DNA of 64,000 nt from Microbacterium sp. MPKO10 (GTDB lineage Bacteria > Actinomycetota > Actinomycetes > Actinomycetales > Microbacteriaceae), in NCBI RefSeq assembly GCF_026107415.2, contig NZ_JAPCHX010000005.1, positions 372,001 through 436,000 on the forward strand. Reading direction: 5' to 3'. Made by a program: the position numbers and the translations under genes. Positions 44,985-53,717 of this stretch are shown piece by piece (positions within the stretch are counted from its first letter, which is position 1; the number at the start of each line of letters is the position of its first letter). The notes under the pieces were generated by a model. That model made no database searches. It saw nothing but the letters and a program-made list of their open reading frames with translations, and was not told the origin of the DNA.

Positions 44985-45874
44985 TTCTCTCCACTTTCCA
45001 GGGCCCGCTGCAGATGCTGCCCGATCGTCGTTGCGGTGATCGCGATCACGACGATCACGAGTCCGGGGACGACGGTGAGCCACGGCGCGTGTGTGATGTA
45101 CAGCCGCCCCGCCTCGAGAAGAGCGCCCCACTCAGGCGAGGGCGGCGCAACGCCGAGACCGAGAAACGACAGGCTCGACGCCCACACGATCGACTGCCCG
45201 ACCGACATCGCAATCACGGCGACCAGGGGGCGCACGGCGTTGGGAATGATGTGTCTGCCGAGGATGCTGCCACGCGAATGCCCGAGAGCTGTGGCCGCCT
45301 CGACGTAGCCGCTCGTCTTCGCGGTGAGAATCTGCGCCCGCACCATCCGCGCGTACCCGGGGGCCGTCCCGATCGCGACGGCGAAGACCTGCGACACGGC
45401 GGACGGACCGGCGATGGCCACGAGAAGCAGGGCAAGCAGCAGCGTGGGGAATGCGAACTGGATCTCGATGAGGCGCGCGGCGATCGCCCCGACCACGCGT
45501 CCACCGAGAGAGGCTGCGGCGCCGAGAATGAGCGCGAGCGTGATGCTCACGGCCGTGGCTCCCGCACCGATCAGCAATGACTCACGTGCCCCGAAGATGA
45601 TGCGACTGTAGAGGTCACGGCCCTGTTCGTCCGTGCCGAACCAGTGCGCAAGGTTTGGCGGCTGCAGGGCATCGTGCAGCGCGAGAGCGAACGGATCGTG
45701 CGTCGCCAGCACCTGCGGGGCGACGAGCGCGACGATGAAGAACACCGTCACGGCGAGCGCCGCGTACAGGCCATACGGATGCTGTCGCCGGCCAGCTCGT
45801 GTCGATGGCTGTGCCGGTGGGGTCTGTGGGGCCGGTGGAGTCTGCGGGGTCTGCGACGTGTGAACGGCAGTCAT
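44981..45874 (-). CDS. oligopeptide-type ABC transporter permease (DppC-like)
   Basis: 297 residues from the ATG at 45874, ATGA overlap with the upstream permease stop. The N-terminus is a Pro/Thr/Gln-rich stretch of about 28 residues before the first helix. The FGTDEQGRDLYSRIIFG motif and the EAA-like loop YVEAATALGHSRGSILGRHI are typical of DppC/OppC. A long open frame to 46462 on the same strand overlaps DppB and is not used. Confidence 0.9.
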   Translation of the reverse strand: MTAVHTSQTPQTPPAPQTPPAQPSTRAGRRQHPYGLYAALAVTVFFIVALVAPQVLATHDPFALALHDALQPPNLAHWFGTDEQGRDLYSRIIFGARESLLIGAGATAVSITLALILGAAASLGGRVVGAIAARLIEIQFAFPTLLLALLLVAIAGPSAVSQVFAVAIGTAPGYARMVRAQILTAKTSGYVEAATALGHSRGSILGRHIIPNAVRPLVAVIAMSVGQSIVWASSLSFLGLGVAPPSPEWGALLEAGRLYITHAPWLTVVPGLVIVVIAITATTIGQHLQRALESGEK

Positions 45875-46914
45875 GAGAGAGGCAATCTGGGGTCGATGAG
45901 CGTGTAGATGACGTCGACGACGAGATTCGCGACGACATAGAGGGCGGCGATGAGCACAACGATGCCGGTGACAATGGGCAGGTCCTGCGCGTTCACCGCC
46001 GTGATGAGCACGGTGCCGATGCCCTGACGTGAGAACAGCGACTCCACGATCACGGCACCCGAGATCGTGGCCCCGAGCGCCCAGCCAGACAGCGTGACCG
46101 CGGGCAGCACCGAGTGCCGCAGCACGTGGCGCAGGCGCACGCCGGTTTCGCTCATTCCGCGCATGCGCGCCGTGACGATGAACGGCTGCTGCAGCGTTCG
46201 CTCGAATTCTGCCCGCGTGGCCTGCCCCATGAACCCGGCGAGCGGAATCGCCAGGGTCAGCGCAGGCAGAAGCAGCCCGATGGTGCTCGTGCCGCTGATC
46301 ACGGGAAACCAGCCGAGCCCGAGGGCGAAGACGACAAGCAGGATGCTGCCGAGCCAGTAGTGCGGCAGACCGGCGGCCGTGGTGTCGACCATCGCTCCGA
46401 AGGCGCTCAGTCGCGGCCCGCGGCCTGCCGTGAGGGTGACCCAGATGACCATGATCAGCCACGAGAGCACAATCGCGGTCACGGTGAGGGTGAGCGTCGG
46501 ACCGAGTTGTTCGAGAATGATCTCGCTGACGGGGCGGAACTGCTGATATGACATCCCGAGCGTTCCCGAGACGAGAGCCCGCAGATAGTCGACGTACTGC
46601 ACGAGCACGGGGTTGAGCAGGCCGTACTGCTCGTTGATCTGGGCGAGCTCTTCGGGCGTGCGCTCGATGGCCTGCCCGGCGCGAATGTTGAAGATCACTG
46701 TCGCACGGTCACCGGGAAGCGCGAGCTGCGCGAGAAACGCGACGGTCGCCGCGCCGAAGAGCGTAACGGCGGCACCGAGCAGTTTGCCGACGATGCGTCG
46801 GATCAGCGTGATGCGGTTTGCGGTTCGGCGTGCGCTGCCGGCGGCAGCATCCGTCTCATGTCGCGCGTGTGTCGAGCCTGCCTCGTCGATCTCAGGCGGT
46901 GAAATGTGCGTCAT
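45871..46914 (-). CDS. oligopeptide-type ABC transporter permease (DppB-like)
   Basis: 347 residues. A polar N-terminus of about 40 residues precedes the first helix (LLGAAVTLFGAATVAFLAQL). The loop FIVTARMRGMSETGVRLRHV and the strongly conserved C-terminal SLFSRQGIGTVLITAV region are those of DppB/OppB. Its ATG lies inside the binding-protein gene, overlapping it by 23 bp, with GGAGG inside that coding sequence. Confidence 0.9.
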   Translation of the reverse strand: MTHISPPEIDEAGSTHARHETDAAAGSARRTANRITLIRRIVGKLLGAAVTLFGAATVAFLAQLALPGDRATVIFNIRAGQAIERTPEELAQINEQYGLLNPVLVQYVDYLRALVSGTLGMSYQQFRPVSEIILEQLGPTLTLTVTAIVLSWLIMVIWVTLTAGRGPRLSAFGAMVDTTAAGLPHYWLGSILLVVFALGLGWFPVISGTSTIGLLLPALTLAIPLAGFMGQATRAEFERTLQQPFIVTARMRGMSETGVRLRHVLRHSVLPAVTLSGWALGATISGAVIVESLFSRQGIGTVLITAVNAQDLPIVTGIVVLIAALYVVANLVVDVIYTLIDPRLPLS

Positions 46915-48514
46915 GGAAGACCGGTCCTCCCTGTGAGTGTTCCTGCCAGATGCCCGCGACAGACGGAGAGATGGCGAGTGTGCTCAAGCGGTCGTAGAGA
47001 CCGATCGAGAGCGCGTGGTCGGCGATGTATTCTTGCGCCTGGGCGTACAGCGCGTTCTGCTCGTCGATGTCTGACTCTGAGTTGGCACGCAGAATGATGT
47101 CCTCGAGTTCTGGCGAGTTGTAGAACGCCGCGTTGTTACCGTTCGGGCTTTCGTCGGTGTCGGCTCTCCAGTTGATCCACATGATCCCCGCGGTCACGCT
47201 CGTCCAGTACCCCGCAGCGATGTCCCGTTCGTCGCGCTGCGTGTAGGCACCCGCGAAGTGCTCGCTCGGGGGAACGGGGATGAGCGTGACATCGAAGCCG
47301 ACCTGCTTCGCCTGCTCGGCGACGCCCTGCAGGATCGATGCACCCTCGGCGTTGATGATGGTTCCCGCACCGTAGGGCAGCGTGACCTCAAGCGCCTTTC
47401 CGTCTTTCACACGGATGCCGTCGGCGTTCGTCGAATCCCAGCCCGCCTCGTCGAGCAGGGCCTCCGCCTTCTCGACGTCGTACGTGTATCGGTCTGCGGC
47501 TTTCTGGCTGTATCCCGGCGTCGACTGGCTGACAGCACCGTTGCCCTCGTACGGGATGACACCGAGTCCGATTGTCTCGACGAGCGTCTCGCGGTCGAGA
47601 CTGTAGGTGAAGGCTTTGCGCACCTTCTCGTCGGTGAACGGCCCCTGAGCGGTGTTGAAGGCGAGCTGCTGCGGACGCCCGGGCGTCACGTACTTCTGCA
47701 GATCGAACCCGCCCTGCTCCAGGGTCGTCCATTCGACGCTCGGAACATCGTAGATCGCGTCGACTTCGTCGCTCTTAAACGCTGAGGCCCGTGTCGTGCC
47801 GTCGGGGACGAATCGCCAGTCGACGGTTTTCACGAGGGCGGGTCCGGCGTGCTTCGCGTTCGCCGGCCACGACGTGTAGTCGTCATTGCGCTCGAGCAGG
47901 ATGTTCTGGCCCCGATTCCACTCGGCTACGGTGAACGCACCGCTGCCGATTGGCTGCTCGCAGTTCTGCTCATCGGTACGTGTCTCGAGCGCCTGTTGCG
48001 ATTGAATGCCGAAGTAGCCCTGGGCGAGCGTCTCAGCGAGTCGCGGATACGGTTTGTCGAGATGCACGATGAGTGTGTCCTCATCGACGGGCTCTGCCGA
48101 CGAGTAGTACCCGTCAAGCCAGACTTTCGCCGTGCTGTTGCCGCCAGCCATCCAGTACTCGATGTTGTACGCGACAACGGATGCTGTCAGAGCGGTGCCG
48201 TCTGTGAATGAGACGCCGTCTTTCAACTCGAACGTCCAGTCGAGCCCGTTCTTCGACGTCGCCCACGACTCGGCGAGCCACGCGACGGCGTCCCCGTTTT
48301 CATCGAGCGACGTGAGGCTGTCGAGCACTTGATAGCTCAAGTACGCCTGTTCGATCCACCCGCCGTAGACGCAGGGCGGCTCTTGCTGGTGCGCATAGAC
48401 GAGAGTGCCGCCGTCGCCTTCGTCGGCAGACGAGGCTCCGGCCGCGCACGATGTCAGTGCCATCATCGCGGCAGCGCTGACGGCGAGAGCGGCAAGTGTG
48501 GCGTGTCGTGACAT
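46892..48514 (-). CDS. oligopeptide-type ABC transporter substrate-binding lipoprotein (SBP family 5)
   Basis: 540 residues. Signal peptide with lipobox LTSC (Cys23), then the family 5 pattern: GGTLVYAHQQEPPCVYGGW, WTFELKDGVSFTDG and a long cleft domain ending near ALSIGLYDR. Family 5 proteins bind peptides, nickel, opines or other organic molecules. As first gene of a five-gene operon that ends in an LLM monooxygenase, it may bind a sulfur- or nitrogen-containing organic compound. The 177-bp region upstream to 48691 holds no gene. Confidence 0.9.
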   Translation of the reverse strand: MSRHATLAALAVSAAAMMALTSCAAGASSADEGDGGTLVYAHQQEPPCVYGGWIEQAYLSYQVLDSLTSLDENGDAVAWLAESWATSKNGLDWTFELKDGVSFTDGTALTASVVAYNIEYWMAGGNSTAKVWLDGYYSSAEPVDEDTLIVHLDKPYPRLAETLAQGYFGIQSQQALETRTDEQNCEQPIGSGAFTVAEWNRGQNILLERNDDYTSWPANAKHAGPALVKTVDWRFVPDGTTRASAFKSDEVDAIYDVPSVEWTTLEQGGFDLQKYVTPGRPQQLAFNTAQGPFTDEKVRKAFTYSLDRETLVETIGLGVIPYEGNGAVSQSTPGYSQKAADRYTYDVEKAEALLDEAGWDSTNADGIRVKDGKALEVTLPYGAGTIINAEGASILQGVAEQAKQVGFDVTLIPVPPSEHFAGAYTQRDERDIAAGYWTSVTAGIMWINWRADTDESPNGNNAAFYNSPELEDIILRANSESDIDEQNALYAQAQEYIADHALSIGLYDRLSTLAISPSVAGIWQEHSQGGPVFHDAHFTA

Positions 48515-48691
48515 GGCAGACCTCGTGACGGGGCGAGTGGATGCCGCGGGTGCGGCGCTGTGATGTCATGACGCTACGGTGCCGTCGTGCCGTCGCCATA
48601 CCGGCTCCCGTCACAGTTCGTAGCGTGACGAGCTGCGAGCGTCACACGGCGTCATCTGCCGCATCGTTGTCGCCTTCGCGACTGCGAACAG

Positions 48692-50230
48692 CTACGCTGT
48701 GGCAGCTCCCCGGTGATCGGGATGCTTCGAGACGGTGTCGAGTGCCACGAGGGTGAGTTCTCGATCGAAGACCTGCTCGGCGCGCGACGTCCTGTCGTAG
48801 CGCTGGCCCCATCGCTCACCGTCTGGGTCAAAGGCAGACCACGGGGCTGAGCCCGTCGAGATGAACCGCACCCACGCGGCATGCATCTCGTCGGCAACGC
48901 CCTGCGGTGGGTTCTTTCCCGTACTGGCTTCGACGTTCTCGCCGTCAAGGCAGTCCCACACGAACGGCAGTTCCATGCAGTGCCCGGTGAGGTGGTGCGG
49001 GAGCGCAGACGGCAGTCGGAAGTCGTAGGCGTAAACCTCGCCCATCTTCGAGGCGAGCGCACGAGCAACGGTGAAGCGGAAGACGGCGTCCGTCATCGCG
49101 CTTCCCAACACCCATCTCGTCCGCCCCGGCGTCAATCGTCTGTAATCCTGAACGTTGCGCCCAAGCCCCGCGAGCCGAAGCGCGAGCGTCGGCGGAAGCA
49201 GGTCAAGGGCACCGGGCGCATCGAGAAGCAGCGCAGTAGTCTCTGTCGCATTCGCTCCGATCAGCAACGGCTTGTCGGCCCCGATTCCTCGGTCGAATGC
49301 GTCAGCGAGGGTGTACGGAATCAGATCGCCGTCGACAACCGGAGTCCACGGCATCGAACTCGCCCCGTTCATCAGCTGGCGCACCTTCGTCAGCGTCATG
49401 CTGTTCTTCTGCACCGTCTGCTGTGCGTCGAACACGTCTCGCTCGGGCACTGCAGCAAGGGCATCACGCGTCGCGGCAATGCCCAGCTGCGTCGCCACCT
49501 GCGATGTGTTGACGGCGACTTCCGCACGATCGCCCGTACTCGCACCCGGAGATTCCGCGATCGCCCGCGCGAACAGGGGCTGTGCTCGCGGTGTCGCCAG
49601 CAGTGTCAGCACGGCGGTTCCGCCCGCGCTCTGACCCCCGATCGTCACGCGCTCGGGATCCCCTCCGAAAGCGGCGATGTTGTCGCGCACCCACTCCAGC
49701 GCCAGCATCCAATCGTGGACAGCCCTGTTTCCCGGAGCCCCATCGATCACGCCGAAGCCGTCGAGTCCCAGACGGTAAGACACCGAGACAACGACGACGC
49801 CGTCGCGCGGAAAGCTTCCCGTCTCGTACCAGGGCGATGAGGGCGACCCGCTGGTGAACCCACCGCCGTGGATCCAGACGAGCACGGGCATCGCAGCATC
49901 CGGTGTCGTGTCTGGTGTAAAAACGTTGACGGTGAGCGTCTCGTCTCCGGGGTACGACGGTTCGGGAATGAGCGTGATGCCGGTCATGTAGTCGCGCAAC
50001 GGGGTGGCACCGTACCGTGTCGTATCGCGCACACCCTCCCACGGTTCGTGGGGAACCGGGAGGCCAAAGCGGCGCTCACCCGTGGGAGCCTCGGCGTACG
50101 GGATGCCGAGGAAGGCGACCTGGTGCGGCCCGAGCTGCGTGCCCCGCACCGCTCCGGCCGTGGTCTGCACGACGGTGCTTCCGTCACGTTCCGGGGTGTC
50201 AGGGTCGGCGGTGCTCGGCGTCGAGGTCAT
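48692..50230 (-). CDS. carboxylesterase, type B (alpha/beta hydrolase)
   Basis: 512 residues. HGGGF (121-125) forms the oxyanion hole and the nucleophile is Ser201 in GGQSAGG; a later HHLTGHCMELPFVW supplies the catalytic His region. The protein has no signal peptide and begins with a Pro/Thr-rich stretch, so it is cytoplasmic. Type B esterases hydrolyse esters such as para-nitrobenzyl or juvenile-hormone-like compounds; the natural substrate is unknown. The start overlaps the DUF1992 stop by 4 bp, giving an operon with it and probably the two DNA-binding genes upstream. Confidence 0.9.
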   Translation of the reverse strand: MTSTPSTADPDTPERDGSTVVQTTAGAVRGTQLGPHQVAFLGIPYAEAPTGERRFGLPVPHEPWEGVRDTTRYGATPLRDYMTGITLIPEPSYPGDETLTVNVFTPDTTPDAAMPVLVWIHGGGFTSGSPSSPWYETGSFPRDGVVVVSVSYRLGLDGFGVIDGAPGNRAVHDWMLALEWVRDNIAAFGGDPERVTIGGQSAGGTAVLTLLATPRAQPLFARAIAESPGASTGDRAEVAVNTSQVATQLGIAATRDALAAVPERDVFDAQQTVQKNSMTLTKVRQLMNGASSMPWTPVVDGDLIPYTLADAFDRGIGADKPLLIGANATETTALLLDAPGALDLLPPTLALRLAGLGRNVQDYRRLTPGRTRWVLGSAMTDAVFRFTVARALASKMGEVYAYDFRLPSALPHHLTGHCMELPFVWDCLDGENVEASTGKNPPQGVADEMHAAWVRFISTGSAPWSAFDPDGERWGQRYDRTSRAEQVFDRELTLVALDTVSKHPDHRGAATA

Positions 50231-50793
50231 GCCTCTTGCCTACCACGTCTCCCCTGCCACCAGCGACGCCGAGCTGGCCGAGACGGCTCGTCGACGACAG
50301 CATCCGATTGCGCGTGCGCGTCACGGCGGGCACGCCAGGCTTGAACATCGGCGTCGATGTCTCGAGTCGGCGTCACGACGGGCGGGCCGCCATGCAGCTG
50401 CCGTCGAGCCTCGCGTACGCGCCCGTTGAAGTCGTCGAGGTAGTCGCGCACCTGCTTCTCGCTGGGGAGGGCATCGAGGGTCTCGTCGAGTTTCTCGTGC
50501 TCTTTGCGCAGCTGAAAGACCGGCGGCGCGATTCCGGTCAGCTGTTCGGTCTCGATCTTCTGTTTGATCCACCAGTCAGGGTCACGTGGTTTGTCGATCC
50601 CCTCGAGCGGTTTGCCGGCACCGGGGAGATTGTCGAAGTCGCCGCGGCGCCTGGCCAGTTCGAGCGCTGTCTCGACGGCGGCCCAGCGCTCTTCTTCTGT
50701 ATTCCACTTCGGTGGCCCTCCGACACTGCCCGATCCCTCTGCCGGGTCAGGCGTGGCGTGCCGCGGACTCGTCTGTTTGCGCTGGTCGGCCAT
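50227..50793 (-). CDS. DUF1992 (DnaJ-homologue-like) domain protein
   Basis: 188 residues. The family core is GDFDNLPGAGKPL at about 50-62, followed by the WWIKQKI helix and a long charged helix; the C-terminus is Arg/Trp-rich (RRRWWQGRRGR). DUF1992 proteins resemble the non-J part of DnaJ homologues and their role is unknown. It is between a probable winged-helix regulator (61 bp upstream) and the carboxylesterase, to which it is coupled by ATGA. Confidence 0.85.
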   Translation of the reverse strand: MADQRKQTSPRHATPDPAEGSGSVGGPPKWNTEEERWAAVETALELARRRGDFDNLPGAGKPLEGIDKPRDPDWWIKQKIETEQLTGIAPPVFQLRKEHEKLDETLDALPSEKQVRDYLDDFNGRVREARRQLHGGPPVVTPTRDIDADVQAWRARRDAHAQSDAVVDEPSRPARRRWWQGRRGRQEA

Positions 50794-50854
50794 CGTCGTT
50801 CCTCCGCTTCTAGGTTATGCGCCAGCGGGTCCCGAGGAAAAGAGCCGAAATGCG

Positions 50855-51493
50855 CTAGCCGGCGCTCCTGTCGATGCCGAGAGTTGCAATGAGGTCCTCG
50901 TGCAGCTCGAACCAGACGCGATGGCACGAATCGACTTCGCTGCCCGCCACCCACTCCAGCTCTCCGCCTCGCGCACGCCGCAGCGCCGCGGTGAACCGCA
51001 CGTCGTAGCCGCCGAACCGGTTGAGAATGTTCTCAACCTCTTCGCTGATCGGTGCGAGAGCGTGCTCGATCTCACTCAGTTCTCGGAGCACACGAGCATC
51101 CCAATCGGCGTCCGCGTGGTCGTTGGGAATGAGACGTTCGTCATCGTCACCGTTCGGCCGGAGCTGCCAGTCCGTGCAGGCGCGCAGCAGCCTCTCGTTG
51201 AGCGGAAGAAACTCGCGATAGACCTCGCGCAGGTGTTCTCCTCCGCCGACACGCTCGAGTTCCTCGGCCAGCAGTCGCTCGTTCTCGATGCGTCCTCGTT
51301 CTGTCAGCGTCCAGCCTGAGAGATCCGCGAAGCCCGCGCGGGAGGTCCAGCCGTGCGCTTCGGCATCTTCCAGCGCCTCGGCGACAGCTTCCGCCGGCAT
51401 TCCCACGCGGCGGGCAACGGCATCCGCATCGGCAAATCCCAGAATCCGGATGCCGTGGAGCACACCGCTCAGTGACGCATCCACGCCTCTCAT
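50855..51493 (-). CDS. winged-helix DNA-binding protein of unknown class
   Basis: 212 residues from the ATG at 51493, overlapping the upstream HTH gene stop (ATGA). Residues about 10-75 look like a winged helix: LHGIRILGFADADAVARRV, then the recognition helix region AEAVAEALEDAEAHGW and a wing ending in LTERGR. The remaining helical part (residues 80-212) has many acidic residues and no recognised domain. It is encoded with the small HTH protein and divergent from the ATP-grasp/phosphohistidine gene, so it may regulate that unit. The function is inferred. Confidence 0.65.
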   Translation of the reverse strand: MRGVDASLSGVLHGIRILGFADADAVARRVGMPAEAVAEALEDAEAHGWTSRAGFADLSGWTLTERGRIENERLLAEELERVGGGEHLREVYREFLPLNERLLRACTDWQLRPNGDDDERLIPNDHADADWDARVLRELSEIEHALAPISEEVENILNRFGGYDVRFTAALRRARGGELEWVAGSEVDSCHRVWFELHEDLIATLGIDRSAG

Positions 51494-51879
51494 GACGTCT
51501 CGCGACGCTCGAGCAGCCGTGTGAAATGCTGCTGGCAGGCCTGCGGCGATTTGAAGCCCATGGCGGATGCGATCTGGGCCCACGTGAGCCCGGCGCTTCG
51601 TGCCGCGAACAGCATCCCGGTTTCAAGCCCCTCCACCTCGGCTTGAGCAGCGGGCAGCAGTGCGAGAGCATCAGCCAGGTCGTCGGGCTCAGCATCTGCC
51701 GACTGCCACACAGCGAACTGCACAAGATCGACGGCTGTCGGCGGCACCGATGAGGGGCGCCACGGCTGCGCGGAGATACTGTTCGCCGCGCGCGATGTCA
51801 GACGGTCTCGGGCGCGCTGTTCGCGATCCGCCTGCAGCTGCTCGTCGTTCTCGGCGGATGGTTCTGGGTTGCGTGGCAT
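51490..51879 (-). CDS. small helix-turn-helix DNA-binding protein
   Basis: 129 residues from the ATG at 51879. The C-terminal third is an HTH (AGLTWAQIASAMGFKSPQAC) like the sigma-like or TrpR-like domains of small actinobacterial regulators. The N-terminal half is charged, then has a Trp/Ala-rich helical segment. A palindrome (CAACATAATGTTG) sits just upstream between this gene and the divergent phosphohistidine gene. It likely controls both directions. Confidence 0.7.
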   Translation of the reverse strand: MPRNPEPSAENDEQLQADREQRARDRLTSRAANSISAQPWRPSSVPPTAVDLVQFAVWQSADAEPDDLADALALLPAAQAEVEGLETGMLFAARSAGLTWAQIASAMGFKSPQACQQHFTRLLERRETS

Positions 51880-51896
51880 AGCCCCATCGTGCAGTA

Positions 51897-51918
51897 TCAA
51901 CATAATGTTGTCAATAAT
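51897..51918. promoter_or_regulatory. palindrome in the divergent promoter at 51.9 kb
   Basis: CAACATAATGTTG (51899-51911) is a 13-bp palindrome with a single central base. On the minus strand it overlaps TTGACA, a -35-like element. It is the most A/T-rich stretch nearby, and the only space between the divergent regulator and phosphohistidine genes. Confidence 0.55.
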
Positions 51919-51929
51919 TTGTTGATTGG

Positions 51930-53093
51930 ATGCTGATGCTCTGCGATCTTCGATCTGCCTCTGTGGCGACAGCCGGCGCGAAAGCGGCAGCACTCGGCAC
52001 CATGCTCCGCGCGGGGCTGCCGGTGCCGGAGGGCTTCGTGCTGTCGACCGCAGCGGAGCATCCGGCCGACGGGCCGATTTCAGAAGAACAACGACGCGAC
52101 GTAGAGCGCGCCTATGCCCGAATGGGATCGCCCGTTGTCGCCGTGAGGTCGTCGGCCTCGAGTGAAGATTCGGCGCACGAGTCCGAGGCGGGCGCATACG
52201 AGAGCATCCTGGGTGTCAGTGGAATGGACGCGCTCCTCGCGGCAATACAACGCTGCCGGCTCTCCTTGCACTCCGAACGGGCCAGAGCCTCCCGACTGAC
52301 AGCGGGCGCCGCCGACACAACCGAGCACCCGACGATGGCCGTCATCGTGCAGCGAATGGTGCACGCTGAGGCCTCCGGCGTCCTCTTCACGCCAGCAACA
52401 CTCGACGGGGCCGCGCTGATCGAGTCGTCGTGGGGTCTCGGTCCCAGCGTCGTGGAGGGGCGTGTCGTGCCCGACAGGTTTCGCATCGATGGTGACGGCA
52501 CGTTCCACCGCCGTCTCGGAAGCACAGAGTCACGCGTCGACGTGCAGAATGGAACGCTCGTGACCCGCGCCGTCGGCGAGACCCACCGCAGCGCCTCGAC
52601 GCTAACCGACGAGCAGGTGGCGAGGATCGCTCGGCTGGGCGCCGAGATCGCGGATCTGTTCGGCGGCCCTCGTGACATCGAGTGGGCGCTCGACGGCGAG
52701 ACGCTGTGGATCCTTCAGGCCCGCCCGATCACCGCGGCGCTACCGATGCCGGATCGTGCCGGTAAGGCTTGCGCGTCGGATCTCACCGGCGTCGGCGGTA
52801 GTTCCGGGCGGGCAACCGGGCCCGCGCGGGTGGTGCTCGGCCCCGCTGATTTCTCGCGCGTGATGCCCGGAGACATCATCATCTGCCCGAGCACGGACCC
52901 CAGCTGGACTCCCCTGTTGCAACGCGCTGCCGGAGTCGTCGCCGAACGCGGCGGGATGCTGGCACACGCCGCCATCGTCGCACGCGAACATGGGATCCCT
53001 GCCGTTCTCGGCGTTGCCGACGCGACCACGCGTGTCACCGACGGAGCGACCCTCACGATCGACGGGCACCTCGGCACCATCACCGAGGAATGA
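51930..53093 (+). CDS. compact ATP-grasp plus phosphohistidine (PEP-utilising) protein
   Basis: 387 residues. Residues 1-275 are the PEP synthase/PPDK-type ATP-binding domain (AVRSSASSEDSAHESEAG, ESSWGLGPSVVEG, IEWALDGETLWILQARPI); residues 285-387 are the swivelling His domain with GGMLAHAAIVAREHG and catalytic His346. PEP synthases and rifampin phosphotransferases (about 800 residues) carry a further substrate domain between or after these two; it is absent here. The protein could phosphorylate a partner or small molecule through phospho-His. The start is weak (ATG at 51930 or 51936 and no clear ribosome site). It is followed 24 bp later by a histidine phosphatase. Confidence 0.82.
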   Translation: MLMLCDLRSASVATAGAKAAALGTMLRAGLPVPEGFVLSTAAEHPADGPISEEQRRDVERAYARMGSPVVAVRSSASSEDSAHESEAGAYESILGVSGMDALLAAIQRCRLSLHSERARASRLTAGAADTTEHPTMAVIVQRMVHAEASGVLFTPATLDGAALIESSWGLGPSVVEGRVVPDRFRIDGDGTFHRRLGSTESRVDVQNGTLVTRAVGETHRSASTLTDEQVARIARLGAEIADLFGGPRDIEWALDGETLWILQARPITAALPMPDRAGKACASDLTGVGGSSGRATGPARVVLGPADFSRVMPGDIIICPSTDPSWTPLLQRAAGVVAERGGMLAHAAIVAREHGIPAVLGVADATTRVTDGATLTIDGHLGTITEE

Positions 53094-53117
53094 CCACGCG
53101 AAAGAACGGAGATTCTC

Positions 53118-53717
53118 ATGGCGGTTCGGCACCTCTTCATAGCGCGTCACGGCGCTGCCGATGCCTTTGGCGAGCTCACGGGCGCGGGCCGGCGTCAGGC
53201 TGAGCTGCTCGGTTCCCGCCTGGCGCGGGTCCCCGTCGACGCCATCTGGCATTCTCCGCTGCCGCGCGCCGCAGACACCGCTCTCACGGTTGCCCGGCAC
53301 ATCCCCTCCGCGCCGGTCGCAGAGGCCCCTGAGCTCATCGATCATGTGCCCTGGGTGCCTCCCGCCGATGCGATGCCCGCCGCGATGCGAGGTTTCGTCG
53401 ACGGCATTGACACGGCCGAGGCTGATGCCGACCACCGCACCGCTGTCTCGCTCGTCAAACGCTTCTGTTCGACTCCAGAGGCCGGGGCCGACACGCACGA
53501 GGTGCTCATCACCCATGATTACCCGATCGCCTGGCTGCTCTGCCACGCGCTTGACGCCCCGCCGGGTCGCTGGTTCGGAATCAGCAGCGCGAACACGGCG
53601 TTGACCGTGCTGCAGTTCCGCCCTGCACATCCGCCGACGGTGGTCATGTTCAATGATATGTCGCATCTTCCCGACGATCTGAGGTGGACCGGATTCCCGC
53701 TGGCCACCCGCCCGTGA
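53118..53717 (+). CDS. histidine phosphatase family protein
   Basis: 199 residues with CGGAG before the ATG. The RHG motif (ARHGA, His11) is followed by HSPLPRAADTA and the second catalytic His in ITHDYP, so both essential histidines and the arginine are there. Members remove phosphate from sugar phosphates, nucleotides or phospho-proteins through a phosphohistidine. Being in one operon with a phosphohistidine-transfer protein makes a matched kinase-phosphatase pair plausible. A stable hairpin at 53896-53914 follows. Confidence 0.88.
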   Translation: MAVRHLFIARHGAADAFGELTGAGRRQAELLGSRLARVPVDAIWHSPLPRAADTALTVARHIPSAPVAEAPELIDHVPWVPPADAMPAAMRGFVDGIDTAEADADHRTAVSLVKRFCSTPEAGADTHEVLITHDYPIAWLLCHALDAPPGRWFGISSANTALTVLQFRPAHPPTVVMFNDMSHLPDDLRWTGFPLATRP

